A stretch of DNA of 64,000 bases from an uncultured Clostridia bacterium (GCA_947039455.1 CAMQZB010000003.1:40718-104717), one strand, 5' to 3'. Positions 25,708 to 34,713 are shown, counted from the first letter of the stretch. The notes: generated by a model from the letters alone, not told the origin. Numbers and translations: made by a program.

Positions 25708-26529
25708 ATGAAAAAAAGCGTTATAAGTTTTGTGTTGGTAATTGGAATGGTGTTCACAATGGCACTTGGAATGACAGGTTGCGGTGGGGAAGAAGTTAGT
25801 GATTGGGATTATATTGTTGAAAAGGGAACACTTATTGTGGGGTATGACAACGCATTTGCACCTATGGGTTTTGTGGATTTGGAAACTAAAAAAGACGTGG
25901 GGTTTGATTTAGATTTAGCGATGGCTGTTGGGGAAAAACTTGGAATTGAAATTGTTCTAAAACCTATCACATGGACAACGAAAGAGTTGGAGCTAAAGTC
26001 AAAGACTATCGATTTAATTTGGAATGGTTACACAATCACTCCTGAACGTGAAAATATGGTTGACTTCACGATTCCATACATGCAAAATCAGCAAGTGGTT
26101 GTTATCAACAAAAAGAACGCAGAAAAATATACAACTTTTGAATCTATGAAGGGTGCTAAAACAATGGCGCAAGCGGGTTCAACGGCTATGGGTGCTATTG
26201 CAAGCAACGAGTTTATGAAAGACAACGATCTAAAAACTCTTGATCAAAACCCACTTATTTTAAAAGAATTACAGTTTGGTTATGTTGATGTTGCTGTTAT
26301 GGATTACGTAGTGGTAAATTATTTATTAGCTCAAACTGAAAACGGTATTGCTGAAGATTTGATGATAGTTGAAGGGTTGGAGTTGGCTAGTGAAGAGTAC
26401 GGAATAGGTGCGAGAAAAGATTCTGATACTACTGAAAAAATCAATGAAGCATTGTTGGAACTAAAAGAGGACGGCACTTTGGCTGAAATAGCTAAAAAGT
26501 GGGGACTTGAAGATTTGTGTTTGGTGTAA
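25708..26529 (+). CDS. polar amino-acid ABC transporter, substrate-binding lipoprotein (system 1)
   Basis: About 273 residues. A lipoprotein signal peptide ends in GMTGC (Cys25), so the mature protein is lipid-anchored outside the membrane. The rest is a family 3 solute-binding protein: KGTLIVGYDNAFAPMGFVD, VGFDLDLAMAVGEKLG, DLIWNGYTITPEREN and a C-terminal GIGARKDSDTTEKINEAL. It captures a polar amino acid or related solute. The start at 25708 is chosen because GAGAGG is eight bases upstream; the track's ATG at 25702 is too close. Permease and ATPase genes follow directly, and a palindrome sits over its promoter. Confidence 0.92.
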   Translation: MKKSVISFVLVIGMVFTMALGMTGCGGEEVSDWDYIVEKGTLIVGYDNAFAPMGFVDLETKKDVGFDLDLAMAVGEKLGIEIVLKPITWTTKELELKSKTIDLIWNGYTITPERENMVDFTIPYMQNQQVVVINKKNAEKYTTFESMKGAKTMAQAGSTAMGAIASNEFMKDNDLKTLDQNPLILKELQFGYVDVAVMDYVVVNYLLAQTENGIAEDLMIVEGLELASEEYGIGARKDSDTTEKINEALLELKEDGTLAEIAKKWGLEDLCLV

Positions 26530-26535
26530 AGATAA

Positions 26536-27180
26536 ATGGAACAGTTTTTTGATGTTACAATAATATTATTACAAGGTTTTTGGACAAATATTTTAATATT
26601 TGCACTGACTTTGTTAATATCAATCCCACTTGGGTTAGTAGTAACTTTTGGCTCAATGTCAAAGTTCAAACCGTTGGCATATCTATCGAAAATTTTGGTT
26701 TGGATAGTTAGAGGTACGCCACTAATGCTACAAATTTTCATAATATACTATATTCCAGGGTTTCTTGGAATACCTGCAAGCTCACAACTAACATCGGTGA
26801 TAATCGCCTTTGCAGTAAACTACGCTTTCTATTTTTCTGAAATATATCGTGGAGGAATTGAAGGTGTACCGAAAGGACAATATGAAGCGGGCATGGTTTT
26901 AGGTATGACAAAACCGCAAATTTTTAAGAATATAATTTTATTGCAAGTGGCGAAAAAAATTGTGCCATCAATGAGTAATGAAGTAATCACACTGGTAAAG
27001 GATACATCGTTAGCAAGCGTAATTGGGCTTACGGAAATCATTAAATCTTCAACACAATTAATGTCTTCTCCGGGTATACTTTATCCGCTTTTCTACTCAG
27101 GAATTTTCTTCCTAGTATTTAACGGTATCGTAACCCTTGGGCTAAACAAAATTGAAAAGAAATTCAGTTACTATAATTAA
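26536..27180 (+). CDS. polar amino-acid ABC transporter permease (system 1)
   Basis: A 214-residue HisM/GlnP-type permease, six bases after the binding-protein gene. About five membrane helices are visible. The family EAA-type loop is YEAGMVLGMTKPQIFKNIILLQVAKKIVPSMSNE, which docks with the ATPase. VRGTPLMLQIFIIYY is the conserved amino-acid-permease motif. It probably works as a homodimer with the following ATPase. Confidence 0.93.
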   Translation: MEQFFDVTIILLQGFWTNILIFALTLLISIPLGLVVTFGSMSKFKPLAYLSKILVWIVRGTPLMLQIFIIYYIPGFLGIPASSQLTSVIIAFAVNYAFYFSEIYRGGIEGVPKGQYEAGMVLGMTKPQIFKNIILLQVAKKIVPSMSNEVITLVKDTSLASVIGLTEIIKSSTQLMSSPGILYPLFYSGIFFLVFNGIVTLGLNKIEKKFSYYN

Positions 27181-27192
27181 GGAGAAAAATGT

Positions 27193-27984
27193 ATGCTAGA
27201 AATAAATAATTTAACAAAAAAATTCGGAGCAGTTGAAGTTCTGAAAGGTATTACGTTTTCTTTGAATAAAGGCGAGATTGTTGCAGTAATTGGTTCATCG
27301 GGAAGTGGAAAATCAACACTTCTTCGTTGTATTAATTTCTTGGAAAAAGCGGACTCTGGAGAAATCATTGTTGACGGCGAAATCATATATAAAACTGGTG
27401 ACGTAATAGGTAATGATGCGGAAATGAGAGAGAAAAGACTACACTTTGGATTAGTTTTTCAAGCCTTTAATTTGTTTCCACAATTGTCTATATTAAAGAA
27501 TATCACGCTAGCTCTTGATGTGGCGGATAAAGCTCGATGTAAGAAAAAGCAGATTTCTAAAGTAGAGCTGTCTATTGCTTCAGAGAAAAACAAGCAACAA
27601 GGAATGAAAATATTAGAAGAAGTTGGATTGACGGAAAAGATAGATGCTTATCCATTTCAGCTGTCAGGAGGGCAACAACAACGTGTTGCAATCGCTCGTG
27701 CCTTGGCTCTTAGTCCTGATATTTTGTGCTTCGACGAACCAACATCAGCACTTGACCCTGAACTTACTGGAGAGGTTTTGCGAGTAATAAAAGGTTTGAA
27801 ATCACCTGATAATACAATGATTATTGTTACCCATGAAATGGAATTTGCCAAAAACGTAGCGGACAAAATCATCTTTATGTCAGAGGGTATTATTGAAGAA
27901 ATAGGTACGCCGAAAGAAATTTTCGAAAACCCACAATCAGAAAAGACCAAAAATTTTCTTAAACAATACTTCAATAAACACTAA
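27193..27984 (+). CDS. polar amino-acid ABC transporter ATPase (system 1)
   Basis: A 263-residue GlnQ/HisP-type ATPase. Walker A GSSGSGKST, Q-loop FQAFNLFPQ, signature LSGGQQQRVAIARAL, Walker [13 protein letters not shown] and switch His VTHEMEFA are all present. Compared with its paralogue at 31712 it carries an extra charged segment of about 25 residues in the helical domain (KARCKKKQISKVELSIASEK). GGAG precedes the start. It energises uptake with the two upstream genes; the operon ends in a terminator. Confidence 0.95.
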   Translation: MLEINNLTKKFGAVEVLKGITFSLNKGEIVAVIGSSGSGKSTLLRCINFLEKADSGEIIVDGEIIYKTGDVIGNDAEMREKRLHFGLVFQAFNLFPQLSILKNITLALDVADKARCKKKQISKVELSIASEKNKQQGMKILEEVGLTEKIDAYPFQLSGGQQQRVAIARALALSPDILCFDEPTSALDPELTGEVLRVIKGLKSPDNTMIIVTHEMEFAKNVADKIIFMSEGIIEEIGTPKEIFENPQSEKTKNFLKQYFNKH

Positions 27985-28018
27985 AATTTAGTGAAAATTC
28001 CAATAAATACAAAAAAAA

Positions 28019-28060
28019 TAGGCACTTTAGTAAATTAATTTGTTAATGTGTGCCTTTTTT
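28019..28060 (+). terminator. intrinsic terminator of ABC system 1
   Basis: AGGCAC...GTGCCT stem followed by six T residues. Confidence 0.8.
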
Positions 28061-28124
28061 GTTGATTTGTTTAAAGATTCTTGTTAGAATAGAAATGAAA
28101 TATTTATAAAACGAGGATTTTATT

Positions 28125-28421
28125 ATGGACAGCAGTAAATTAGAATTTATGAAAAGTGAACTTTTCGAAACAATATCTAAACTTAACAGCGTAGAAGATT
28201 GTAAAAATTTCTTATCAGATTTGTGTACGATAAACGAAATTGAGCAAATGGCACAAAGAATTTGCGCAGCTAGACTTTTGATTGAAAAGAAAACTTACAA
28301 TCAAGTAATAGCGGAAACGGATATATCATCAGCAACTTTATCAAGAGTTTCAACCTGTGTTAGACATGGTGCGGGTGGTTATACGAAATTCGTGCAACCA
28401 AGAGCTATTGAAGAATTATAA
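28125..28421 (+). CDS. YerC/YecD-family TrpR-like DNA-binding protein
   Basis: A 98-residue all-helical protein. INEIEQMAQRICAARLLIEKKTYNQVIAETDISSATLSRVSTCVRHGAGGY is the YerC/TrpR-superfamily core, with the helix-turn-helix TYNQVIAETDISSATLSRV. Family members are small repressors whose effectors are mostly unknown. A GAGG site precedes the start, and terminators flank the gene on both sides, so it is transcribed alone. It sits between the two amino-acid transporters, but a regulatory link is only suggested by position. Confidence 0.9.
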   Translation: MDSSKLEFMKSELFETISKLNSVEDCKNFLSDLCTINEIEQMAQRICAARLLIEKKTYNQVIAETDISSATLSRVSTCVRHGAGGYTKFVQPRAIEEL

Positions 28422-28453
28422 GAAATTAAGATTAAAAATTAAATAAAAATATT

Positions 28454-28491
28454 AAAACAGGGTAAATCAAGTATGGTTTACCCTGTTTTTT
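28454..28491 (+). terminator. intrinsic terminator of the TrpR-like gene
   Basis: Stem AAAACAGGGTAAA / TTTACCCTGTTTT followed by T residues. Confidence 0.9.
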
Positions 28492-28559
28492 GCAAAATAG
28501 GGTTTTTCACTATGATATTTAATAATAGTGTGATATATTTTATTAATATGAGGTGAATT

Positions 28560-29540
28560 ATGGCAAGAAACGAAAATCAAAAAATCAAATTACTTAAAAT
28601 ATGGGATATTTTGAAAAACCACAGTGACGAAGAAAATCCTATGTCCACTAATGAATTAATTGAGCGACTTACTAAAGTTGATATTTTGGTGGAGAGAAAA
28701 GCCTTGTATGAGGACATGAAAAAGCTAAATGAGTTTGGCTATGAAGTGTTGTCAGTAAAGAAAAAAAGCAATTACTACTACGTGCTTGATTCGCAGTTTG
28801 ATATTGCGGAAGTGAAATTACTTATGGACGCGGTTATGTCAGCTAAGTTTTTGTCCCAATCCAAAACCGTTTCTCTATCACGTAAAGTATCTCTTCTTGC
28901 AGGAAAAATACACGGCAAAGTATTAAATGATAAACTGGTTTGCTTAAGCGTGCCAAAACGTAACAATCAACAAATTTACTATTCTATTGACAGAATAACT
29001 GAAGCGATTGATAAAGATCGGAAAGTTTTTTTTAGATACTTTGACTATAATGTGAAAAAAGAAAAAGATTACAGAAAGGAAGGGAAGAAATATAAGGTCA
29101 ACCCAATTTGTCTAGCTATTTCCGATGGGAATTATTATCTAATTGCCTTTAACGATAAATACAAAAATCTTTCACATTACCGTGTAGATAAAATGACCGA
29201 AGTTGGGATTTCCTCAATGCCAATCACAGATCTTGACCAACCCCTTGAAGTGGATAGCTACCAAAAGAAAGTGTTTTCAATGTTTTACGGTGAGGAAGTT
29301 TACGTTTCTTTCCTTGTGGATAACTCTCTTGTGGGCGTGATTTTGGATAGATTTGGCGATGATGTGAAAATCTATGAAGGGTATAACAACGACTTTGAAA
29401 TCAAAGTGAAAGTTGCTATCAGTCCAACTTTTTACAGCTGGTGTATGACCTTTGGTTCGAAATTAAAAATTCTTGAACCAAAACATATAGTTGAAGAAAT
29501 GCAAGAAAAAATATCAGTTATTTCTAATTTATATAAATAA
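28560..29540 (+). CDS. WYL-domain transcriptional regulator
   Basis: A 326-residue regulator. Residues 1 to about 75 form a winged helix (MSTNELIERLTKVDILVERKALYEDMKKLNEFGYEV). Residues 150-230 form the WYL domain (VFFRYFDYNVKKEKDYRKEGKKYKVNPICLAISDGNYYLIAF), where the name-giving W-Y-L is N-Y-Y-L. A C-terminal extension (WCX-like) follows. Such proteins sense nucleotide-type or unknown ligands; many control defence or DNA-damage genes, but no such gene is adjacent. It follows GAGGTG and has no partner in the same operon. Confidence 0.88.
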   Translation: MARNENQKIKLLKIWDILKNHSDEENPMSTNELIERLTKVDILVERKALYEDMKKLNEFGYEVLSVKKKSNYYYVLDSQFDIAEVKLLMDAVMSAKFLSQSKTVSLSRKVSLLAGKIHGKVLNDKLVCLSVPKRNNQQIYYSIDRITEAIDKDRKVFFRYFDYNVKKEKDYRKEGKKYKVNPICLAISDGNYYLIAFNDKYKNLSHYRVDKMTEVGISSMPITDLDQPLEVDSYQKKVFSMFYGEEVYVSFLVDNSLVGVILDRFGDDVKIYEGYNNDFEIKVKVAISPTFYSWCMTFGSKLKILEPKHIVEEMQEKISVISNLYK

Positions 29541-29647
29541 CATATCATATATATATTAGTAACGTGTCAAAGAATTTGCCAAAATACTAATACATTATAA
29601 AAGAAAAATTAAAACAGTAACTAATTTTATGGAGAATAACAAATAAT

Positions 29648-29929
29648 ATGAAAAAAATAGTAATGATATACGAGCAGTTTGAAGAAGATTGCAAACTTGC
29701 GGAACGTTTAATGTACCAAATAATTCACGAATATCGTCAGTTTGATTCAATACACATTGAAAGACTTGAAGAACGCTACGATCAAAAAAAGGTTGAAAAG
29801 TATAAAGATAAATACACCTATGTTCCTGCCTTTTTTGTAAACGATGAACTAGTTTGGGACAACACTATTGACTATGACACAATTTTTGAAGTGCTTACTA
29901 AAGGATTTGACAGCGATAAAAATGTATAA
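29648..29929 (+). CDS. thioredoxin-fold-like small protein lacking CxxC
   Basis: A 93-residue protein. KKIVMIYEQFEEDCKLAERLMYQIIHEYRQFDSIHIERLEE followed by YTYVPAFFVNDELVWDN matches the strand-helix-strand plus cis-proline 'VPAFFVN' pattern of thioredoxin/glutaredoxin-like proteins. Where the redox CxxC should be, the sequence reads EQFEEDC, leaving a single displaced Cys. It therefore cannot act as an ordinary disulfide reductase. The homology is judged by eye. It lies alone between the WYL regulator and ABC system 2. Confidence 0.6.
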   Translation: MKKIVMIYEQFEEDCKLAERLMYQIIHEYRQFDSIHIERLEERYDQKKVEKYKDKYTYVPAFFVNDELVWDNTIDYDTIFEVLTKGFDSDKNV

Positions 29930-30025
29930 AATACACGATTATTCATAATAAATGTATAAAATGCTAATAAAATCAAAGAATTTAAAGAAATATGCAATAA
30001 ATATTCAAAAAGCACCTTAAAACAC

Positions 30026-30054
30026 TTGCATAATTATAAATTGTGGTGTATTAT
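30026..30054 (+). promoter_or_regulatory. promoter of ABC system 2
   Basis: TTGCAT at 30026-30031, 17-base spacer, TATTAT at 30049-30054. Confidence 0.6.
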
Positions 30055-30112
30055 AATAACATAATCTAAAAAGAAATAAAAAAGAAAAATAAATTTTAAA
30101 GAGGTATAGGAA

Positions 30113-30862
30113 ATGAAAAAGATTTTAATAGCTATTTTGGTATTAACACTAGCACTATCAAGTTTCGTAGGTTGCGGAAATAATGAAGATGAGAAAAAAG
30201 TATTGACAGTTTACACTGATCCAGCTTTTCAACCATTTGAATATTATGAGGGTAAAGACATTGTTGGAATTGACATGAAAATTGCTCAACTAATTGCCGA
30301 TGAACTTGGTGCTGACTTGAAAATTGAAGTTGCAAAATTCGAAGCAATTTTGCCATCACTTGAGAATAATGATTTCTCAATTGCAGCAGCTGGGTTAAGT
30401 ATTGATGCAGATCGTTTACTTGAAGCTGATTTCTCAACTCCATATTTTGAAGGCGGAATGGGAATTATTTTCAAAAAAGACCAATTTGTTTCTGGTTCTA
30501 ACATAGCTTTCTCAGAAATTGAAGGCAAAAAAATAGGTGTACAAATTTCATCAGCTGGATATACTCAAAGTGAAGCTGCTGGACTTAAAACTGTTGTTTA
30601 TGACAACGCATTAATTGCTGCTCAAGATATTGGCGGTGGTTGTGACTATGTTGTTGTTGATTTTGCTACGGCTAAAGCTATAGCTGAAGGTGCTGAAGAT
30701 TTAGGATTGGATTACGCTACTGTTGGTGACGTAAAAGAATCTTATGGTATTGCAACTAAAAAAGGCAACACAGAACTTATGGAAGCTGTGAACAAAGTAA
30801 TTAAAGAACTAAACGATAGCGATCAAGTTTACACTTGGTATGACGAATACTTAAACGCTTAG
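30113..30862 (+). CDS. amino-acid ABC transporter, substrate-binding lipoprotein (system 2)
   Basis: A 249-residue family 3 binding protein with a lipoprotein signal (SSFVGC, Cys21). LTVYTDPAFQPFEYYEGKDIVGIDMKIAQLIADELG and FSIAAAGLSIDADRLLEADFSTPYFEGG are the ligand-binding segments. GVQISSAGYTQSEA replaces the usual 'G-x-x-x-G-T-T' loop. It is the paralogue of the protein at 25708 but clearly diverged, so the two systems likely carry different solutes. It is separated from its permease by 114 bases containing a hairpin. Confidence 0.93.
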   Translation: MKKILIAILVLTLALSSFVGCGNNEDEKKVLTVYTDPAFQPFEYYEGKDIVGIDMKIAQLIADELGADLKIEVAKFEAILPSLENNDFSIAAAGLSIDADRLLEADFSTPYFEGGMGIIFKKDQFVSGSNIAFSEIEGKKIGVQISSAGYTQSEAAGLKTVVYDNALIAAQDIGGGCDYVVVDFATAKAIAEGAEDLGLDYATVGDVKESYGIATKKGNTELMEAVNKVIKELNDSDQVYTWYDEYLNA

Positions 30863-30898
30863 TTTTAAGGAAAAGAAATAAATTTCATATAATAAAAC

Positions 30899-30934
30899 TG
30901 CAATGGGAAGGCTGATTTAGTCTTCCTCCTTGCA
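30899..30934 (+). promoter_or_regulatory. intercistronic hairpin after the system 2 binding protein
   Basis: TGCAATGGGAAG...CTTCCTCCTTGCA forms an imperfect stem without a good T run. Such hairpins often stabilise the upstream binding-protein mRNA or cause partial termination, giving more binding protein than permease. Confidence 0.55.
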
Positions 30935-30976
30935 TTTAATTTGAATAGTATTATAAAAAAAGGTTAGGGACATATT

Positions 30977-31696
30977 ATGTTTGAAAAAATAGGCGAATTT
31001 TTTGTTGGAATATGGGAGGCTTTTACTAAAGCCACAGCGGGACCATTTAGTGAATTGCTAATTGAAGGTCTAGGCACAACGCTATTAATTGCGGTAGCAT
31101 CATGTATTATAGGTATTATCATTGGGTTGCTTGTAACTTTAATTAAAGTAGCACCAAAGAATAATATATTTATGAAAATCTTAGGCTGGTTGGCAAACAC
31201 TTATACAACTCTTATGCGTGGAACTCCAGTAGTTGTTCAGCTTTTCATTTCCTACTTCATAATTTTTAATTTCCTTGTTCCAATGGGGTTAAAAGTAGTA
31301 GTAGCAATCATTGTTTTCTCATTAAATTCAGGTGCTTACGTATCAGAAATTTTAAGGGGCGGACTTATGGGTGTTGATAAAGGACAAATGGAAGCAAGTA
31401 GAAGTTTAGGTTTGAGTTGGACGCAATCAATGAGAATGGTTATCGTTCCGCAAGGATTAAAAAGTTCTATTCCGTCACTTTTCAACGAATTTATTGCTCT
31501 TGTAAAAGAAACTGCCATTGTGGGAATGGTTGGTATTATGGATTTAACTAACTCGGCAGAAATTATTGCTGGACAAATTTTCACAGCTACTGCACCGTAC
31601 TTAATTATAGCAGCTATTTACTTAGTAATAGTTGTTGGATTAGAGCAAGTGCAAAAGAAGTTGGAGAAGAAGTTTAGCAAGGGCGACAGGGTTTAA
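30977..31696 (+). CDS. amino-acid ABC transporter permease (system 2)
   Basis: A 239-residue HisM/GlnP-type permease with about five helices, the motif MRGTPVVVQLFISYF and the ATPase-docking loop MEASRSLGLSWTQSMRMVIVPQGLKSSIPSLFNE. It is preceded by TTAGGGA as a moderate ribosome binding site. It pairs with the ATPase that starts 15 bases after its stop. Confidence 0.94.
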   Translation: MFEKIGEFFVGIWEAFTKATAGPFSELLIEGLGTTLLIAVASCIIGIIIGLLVTLIKVAPKNNIFMKILGWLANTYTTLMRGTPVVVQLFISYFIIFNFLVPMGLKVVVAIIVFSLNSGAYVSEILRGGLMGVDKGQMEASRSLGLSWTQSMRMVIVPQGLKSSIPSLFNEFIALVKETAIVGMVGIMDLTNSAEIIAGQIFTATAPYLIIAAIYLVIVVGLEQVQKKLEKKFSKGDRV

Positions 31697-31711
31697 GGAG
31701 TAGGTGATATT

Positions 31712-32434
31712 ATGATTAAAATTATTAATTTAACTAAAAACTTCGGCGAATTAGAAGTTTTGAAAGGTATAGATTTTGAGATAGCTAAAGGCGAGAAAAT
31801 TGTAGTAATCGGCGCATCTGGTAGTGGTAAATCAACATTGCTTCGTTGTCTGAACTTACTTGAAATTCCATCAGGTGGAGAGATTTATCTTGATGGGGAA
31901 ATGATTAATGACAACAAAAACAACATTAACGCTTTCCGTCAAAAAATGGGTATGGTTTTCCAAAACTTCAACCTTTTTCCACACTTAACTGTTATTCAAA
32001 ACATCATGCTTGCGCCTGTGCAATTAAAACTTGAAACAAAAGAAGAAGCGGAAAAAACTGCTATGGATTTGTTAAAGAAAATAGGCTTAGAAGAAAAAGC
32101 AAACGAGCATCCGAATATGTTATCAGGCGGTCAAAAGCAAAGAATAGCTATTGTTCGTGCATTAGCTATGAAGCCTGAAGTTATGCTTTTTGACGAGCCA
32201 ACATCGGCACTTGACCCTGAAATGGTAGGTGAAGTTCTTGCACTTATGAAAGACCTAGCAGTTGGCGGAATGACCATGGTGGTTGTTACTCACGAGATGG
32301 GTTTTGCTAAAGAAGTAGCCACGAAAGTTATATTTATGGACGAAGGCAAAATAGCTGAAGTAAATACTCCAAACGAGTTTTTCAATAATCCACAACATCC
32401 AAGACTAAAAACTTTCTTATCAAATATCTTATAA
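31712..32434 (+). CDS. amino-acid ABC transporter ATPase (system 2)
   Basis: A 240-residue GlnQ-type ATPase of standard family length: Walker [11 protein letters not shown]-loop FQNFNLFPH, signature [15 protein letters not shown], Walker [13 protein letters not shown], switch VTHEMGFA. It lacks the 25-residue insertion found in the system 1 ATPase. It ends the second amino-acid uptake operon. Confidence 0.95.
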   Translation: MIKIINLTKNFGELEVLKGIDFEIAKGEKIVVIGASGSGKSTLLRCLNLLEIPSGGEIYLDGEMINDNKNNINAFRQKMGMVFQNFNLFPHLTVIQNIMLAPVQLKLETKEEAEKTAMDLLKKIGLEEKANEHPNMLSGGQKQRIAIVRALAMKPEVMLFDEPTSALDPEMVGEVLALMKDLAVGGMTMVVVTHEMGFAKEVATKVIFMDEGKIAEVNTPNEFFNNPQHPRLKTFLSNIL

Positions 32435-32473
32435 TCAAGTAAAGATTTTTCAATTATTTACACGAAATAAAAG

Positions 32474-32508
32474 AACTACTAAAGTAATTTTCTTTAGTAG
32501 TTTTTTTT
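32474..32508 (+). terminator. intrinsic terminator of ABC system 2
   Basis: Perfect stem AACTACTAAAG / CTTTAGTAGTT followed by T residues. Confidence 0.9.
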
Positions 32509-32608
32509 ATGATTTAAAAAGAAAATTTCAACAAGTGTAGCGTTTTGGAGTATTTAGTTGTGGCGAAAAAATAAAAAAAGAAATTTTGAAAAATCTTTAT
32601 GGAAAGGG

Positions 32609-32637
32609 TTGACGAAAAGGTAATTATAATATAAAAT
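32609..32637 (+). promoter_or_regulatory. promoter of the Dabb gene
   Basis: TTGACG at 32609-32614, 17-base spacer, TAAAAT at 32632-32637. Confidence 0.65.
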
Positions 32638-32666
32638 AGATATATTAATATTGTGAGGTGGAAATT

Positions 32667-32957
32667 ATGATTAGACATATCGTATGTTATAAATTGCTAG
32701 ACAATAGCAGCGAAAACAAGTTGGAAGTGCAAAAAACTTTGTTATCTATGAGAGGAAATGTTACTATGCTTAGAGGCGTGGAAGTTGGCATTGACTTTTT
32801 AGCATCAGAGAGAAGTTACGATATAGCATTAGTCACTACTTTTGATAATTTGGAAGATTTAGCTGATTATCATGCTGACCCATTCCACTTGACTGTTGTG
32901 AAAAAATTCATGAAAAGCGTTGTGGAAAAAAGTGTAGCTGTAGATTATCATATTTAA
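32667..32957 (+). CDS. Dabb-family (stress-responsive alpha/beta barrel) protein
   Basis: A 96-residue protein starting MIRHIVCYKL and containing GVEVGIDFLASERSYDIALVTTFDNLEDLADYHADPFH, the diagnostic pattern of the dimeric ferredoxin-fold Dabb family (PF07876). The biochemical role is unknown in bacteria; some relatives are cyclases or stress proteins. The track's GTG at 32658 lies inside the ribosome binding site GAGGTGG, so ATG 32667 is chosen. Confidence 0.88.
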   Translation: MIRHIVCYKLLDNSSENKLEVQKTLLSMRGNVTMLRGVEVGIDFLASERSYDIALVTTFDNLEDLADYHADPFHLTVVKKFMKSVVEKSVAVDYHI

Positions 32958-32971
32958 GGAGATTAAAAACT

Positions 32972-33064
32972 GTGAAAAAAAGTTTGAGTAATACCAATTA
33001 CTGCAAAACAATAGACATACTTAGTGTGTCAAGATTTTTCACCCCTTTTTTACATCGTATATAA
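32972..33064 (+). CDS. possible 30-residue peptide after the Dabb gene
   Basis: A GTG start preceded at nine bases by AGGAGA opens a 30-codon frame (VKKSLSNTNYCKT...FFTPFLHRI) ending just before a terminator-like hairpin. It lies 14 bases after the Dabb stop. The strong ribosome binding site is the only coding evidence and no family is recognised; it may be spurious. Confidence 0.3.
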   Translation: MKKSLSNTNYCKTIDILSVSRFFTPFLHRI

Positions 33065-33076
33065 AATTAAAATAGG

Positions 33077-33108
33077 TGTCGTAACAAGTTTTGTTGCGAC
33101 ATTTTCTT
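33077..33108 (+). terminator. terminator-like hairpin before DUF1846
   Basis: TGTCGTAACAA-GTT-TTGTTGCGACA (11 bp with one G-U) followed by TTTTCTT. It may end the Dabb transcript. Confidence 0.65.
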
Positions 33109-33141
33109 GTGATTATAGCAATTAAAAGTATAGGAGAAATT

Positions 33142-34626
33142 ATGTTCAAAATTGGATTTAACAATAATTTGTATGTTGAAAAACAAAGCGAAAAAATAAT
33201 GGAGCGTATTGAACAATTTGGCGGTAAACTGTATTTAGAGTTTGGCGGAAAATTGTTTGACGATTACCATGCATCTCGTGTTTTGCCTGGGTTCAAACCT
33301 GATGCAAAGGTGAGCTTGCTAACAAAAATGCAAGATCAAATGGAGATTATTATTTGTATTTCTGCACCTGATATTGAGAGAAAAAAAATACGTGCTGATT
33401 TTGGTATAACATATGATGTGGACGTGCTTCGTCTAATGGACAATTTGCGTTCTATGGGCATTTATGTTAGCGCAATTTTGATTACTCAATACGAAAACCA
33501 ACCTTCCGCAACTGCTTTTAAAAACAATCTAACAAACCGTGGTGAGAGAGTATATATTCATGGAAAAACCAAAGGTTATCCTGTTGATGTGGACACGATT
33601 GTTTCGGAAGAAGGGTATGGGCAAAATCCGTTTATTGAAACTACCCGTCCCCTTGTTATCGTTACTGCACCAGGTCCTGGAAGCGGAAAATTAGGTACTT
33701 GCCTAAGCCAACTGTACCATGAATTTAAACGTGGAAATACTGCGGGGTATGCTAAGTTTGAAACTTTTCCTGTGTGGAATTTACCACTAAAACACCCTGT
33801 AAATATAGCATACGAAGCTGCTACTGCTGACTTGAACGATGTGAATATGATCGATCACTTCCATCTTAGTGCTTACGGCGAAACTACCGTTAATTACAAC
33901 CGTGACCTTGAAGTTTTTCCAGTAGTGAAAAATATGCTTGAGAAAATAACTGGCGAGGAATGTCCTTATTTGTCACCAACTGACATGGGCGTTAATATGC
34001 TTGGTTTCTTTATAGAAGACAATGACGTAGTTGAAGAAGCCGCCAAACAAGAAGTGATTAGACGTTATTTCAGAACTCTATGTGACCACAAAATCGGTCT
34101 TTGCGAAGAAGATAGTGTACAAAGAATTCAAATGCTTATGAAGCAGTTGGGCGTTACTGCGTATGATAGAAACGTAGTCCAACCAGCACTTGATAAAGCG
34201 GAAACTAGCGAAAAACCTGCGGTAGCTATTCAATTACCAAAAGGCGAAATAATCGTTGGTCGTGAAACTGCAACTTTCACTGCATCAGCATCATGCGTTC
34301 TAAATGCAATCAAGAGAATGTCAGACATTCGTGACGACATAAAACTTCTATCTCCAGCAATTATCGAACCGATTATTCAGTTAAAAGAAACCCTTAAAAA
34401 CAGTAATGCAAGATTGAATTTAGAAGAGACTTTAATTGCTCTTTGTATTTGTAAAGCAACCAATTCAACGGCGGAATACGCCTTGACAAAACTTGAGGAT
34501 CTAAAGTATTGCGAAGCACATTCTTCTGCTATGCTACAACCTGAGGACGAAAAAATGCTTAGAAATCTAAAAGTGCAAATCACTTGCGAACCTGTATATC
34601 CAACAAAGAAATTATATAATTTCTAG
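33142..34626 (+). CDS. DUF1846-family protein
   Basis: A protein of about 494 residues matching the large DUF1846 family: MFKIGFNNNLYVEKQSEKIMERI at the start, FGGKLFDDYHASRVLPGF, VTAPGPGSGKLGTCLSQLYHE (a P-loop-like PGPGSGK) and LSPTDMGVNMLGFFIED. Structures in the family show an ATP-grasp/Rossmann-like enzyme of unproven activity. I start it at ATG 33142, with TAGGAGA upstream, instead of the track's 33091, which lies inside the preceding hairpin. Confidence 0.93.
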   Translation: MFKIGFNNNLYVEKQSEKIMERIEQFGGKLYLEFGGKLFDDYHASRVLPGFKPDAKVSLLTKMQDQMEIIICISAPDIERKKIRADFGITYDVDVLRLMDNLRSMGIYVSAILITQYENQPSATAFKNNLTNRGERVYIHGKTKGYPVDVDTIVSEEGYGQNPFIETTRPLVIVTAPGPGSGKLGTCLSQLYHEFKRGNTAGYAKFETFPVWNLPLKHPVNIAYEAATADLNDVNMIDHFHLSAYGETTVNYNRDLEVFPVVKNMLEKITGEECPYLSPTDMGVNMLGFFIEDNDVVEEAAKQEVIRRYFRTLCDHKIGLCEEDSVQRIQMLMKQLGVTAYDRNVVQPALDKAETSEKPAVAIQLPKGEIIVGRETATFTASASCVLNAIKRMSDIRDDIKLLSPAIIEPIIQLKETLKNSNARLNLEETLIALCICKATNSTAEYALTKLEDLKYCEAHSSAMLQPEDEKMLRNLKVQITCEPVYPTKKLYNF

Positions 34627-34658
34627 AAAATTAATTAATATATTAAATAAAGAAAATA

Positions 34659-34692
34659 AAAAAAACTGTTACGATTGTGTAACAGTTTTTTT
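34659..34692. terminator. bidirectional terminator between DUF1846 and the large lipoprotein
   Basis: Stem AAAACTGTTAC / GTAACAGTTTT with A run before and T run after; genes converge here. Confidence 0.9.
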
Positions 34693-34713
34693 GCATATTT
34701 ATTGAATTTTAAA

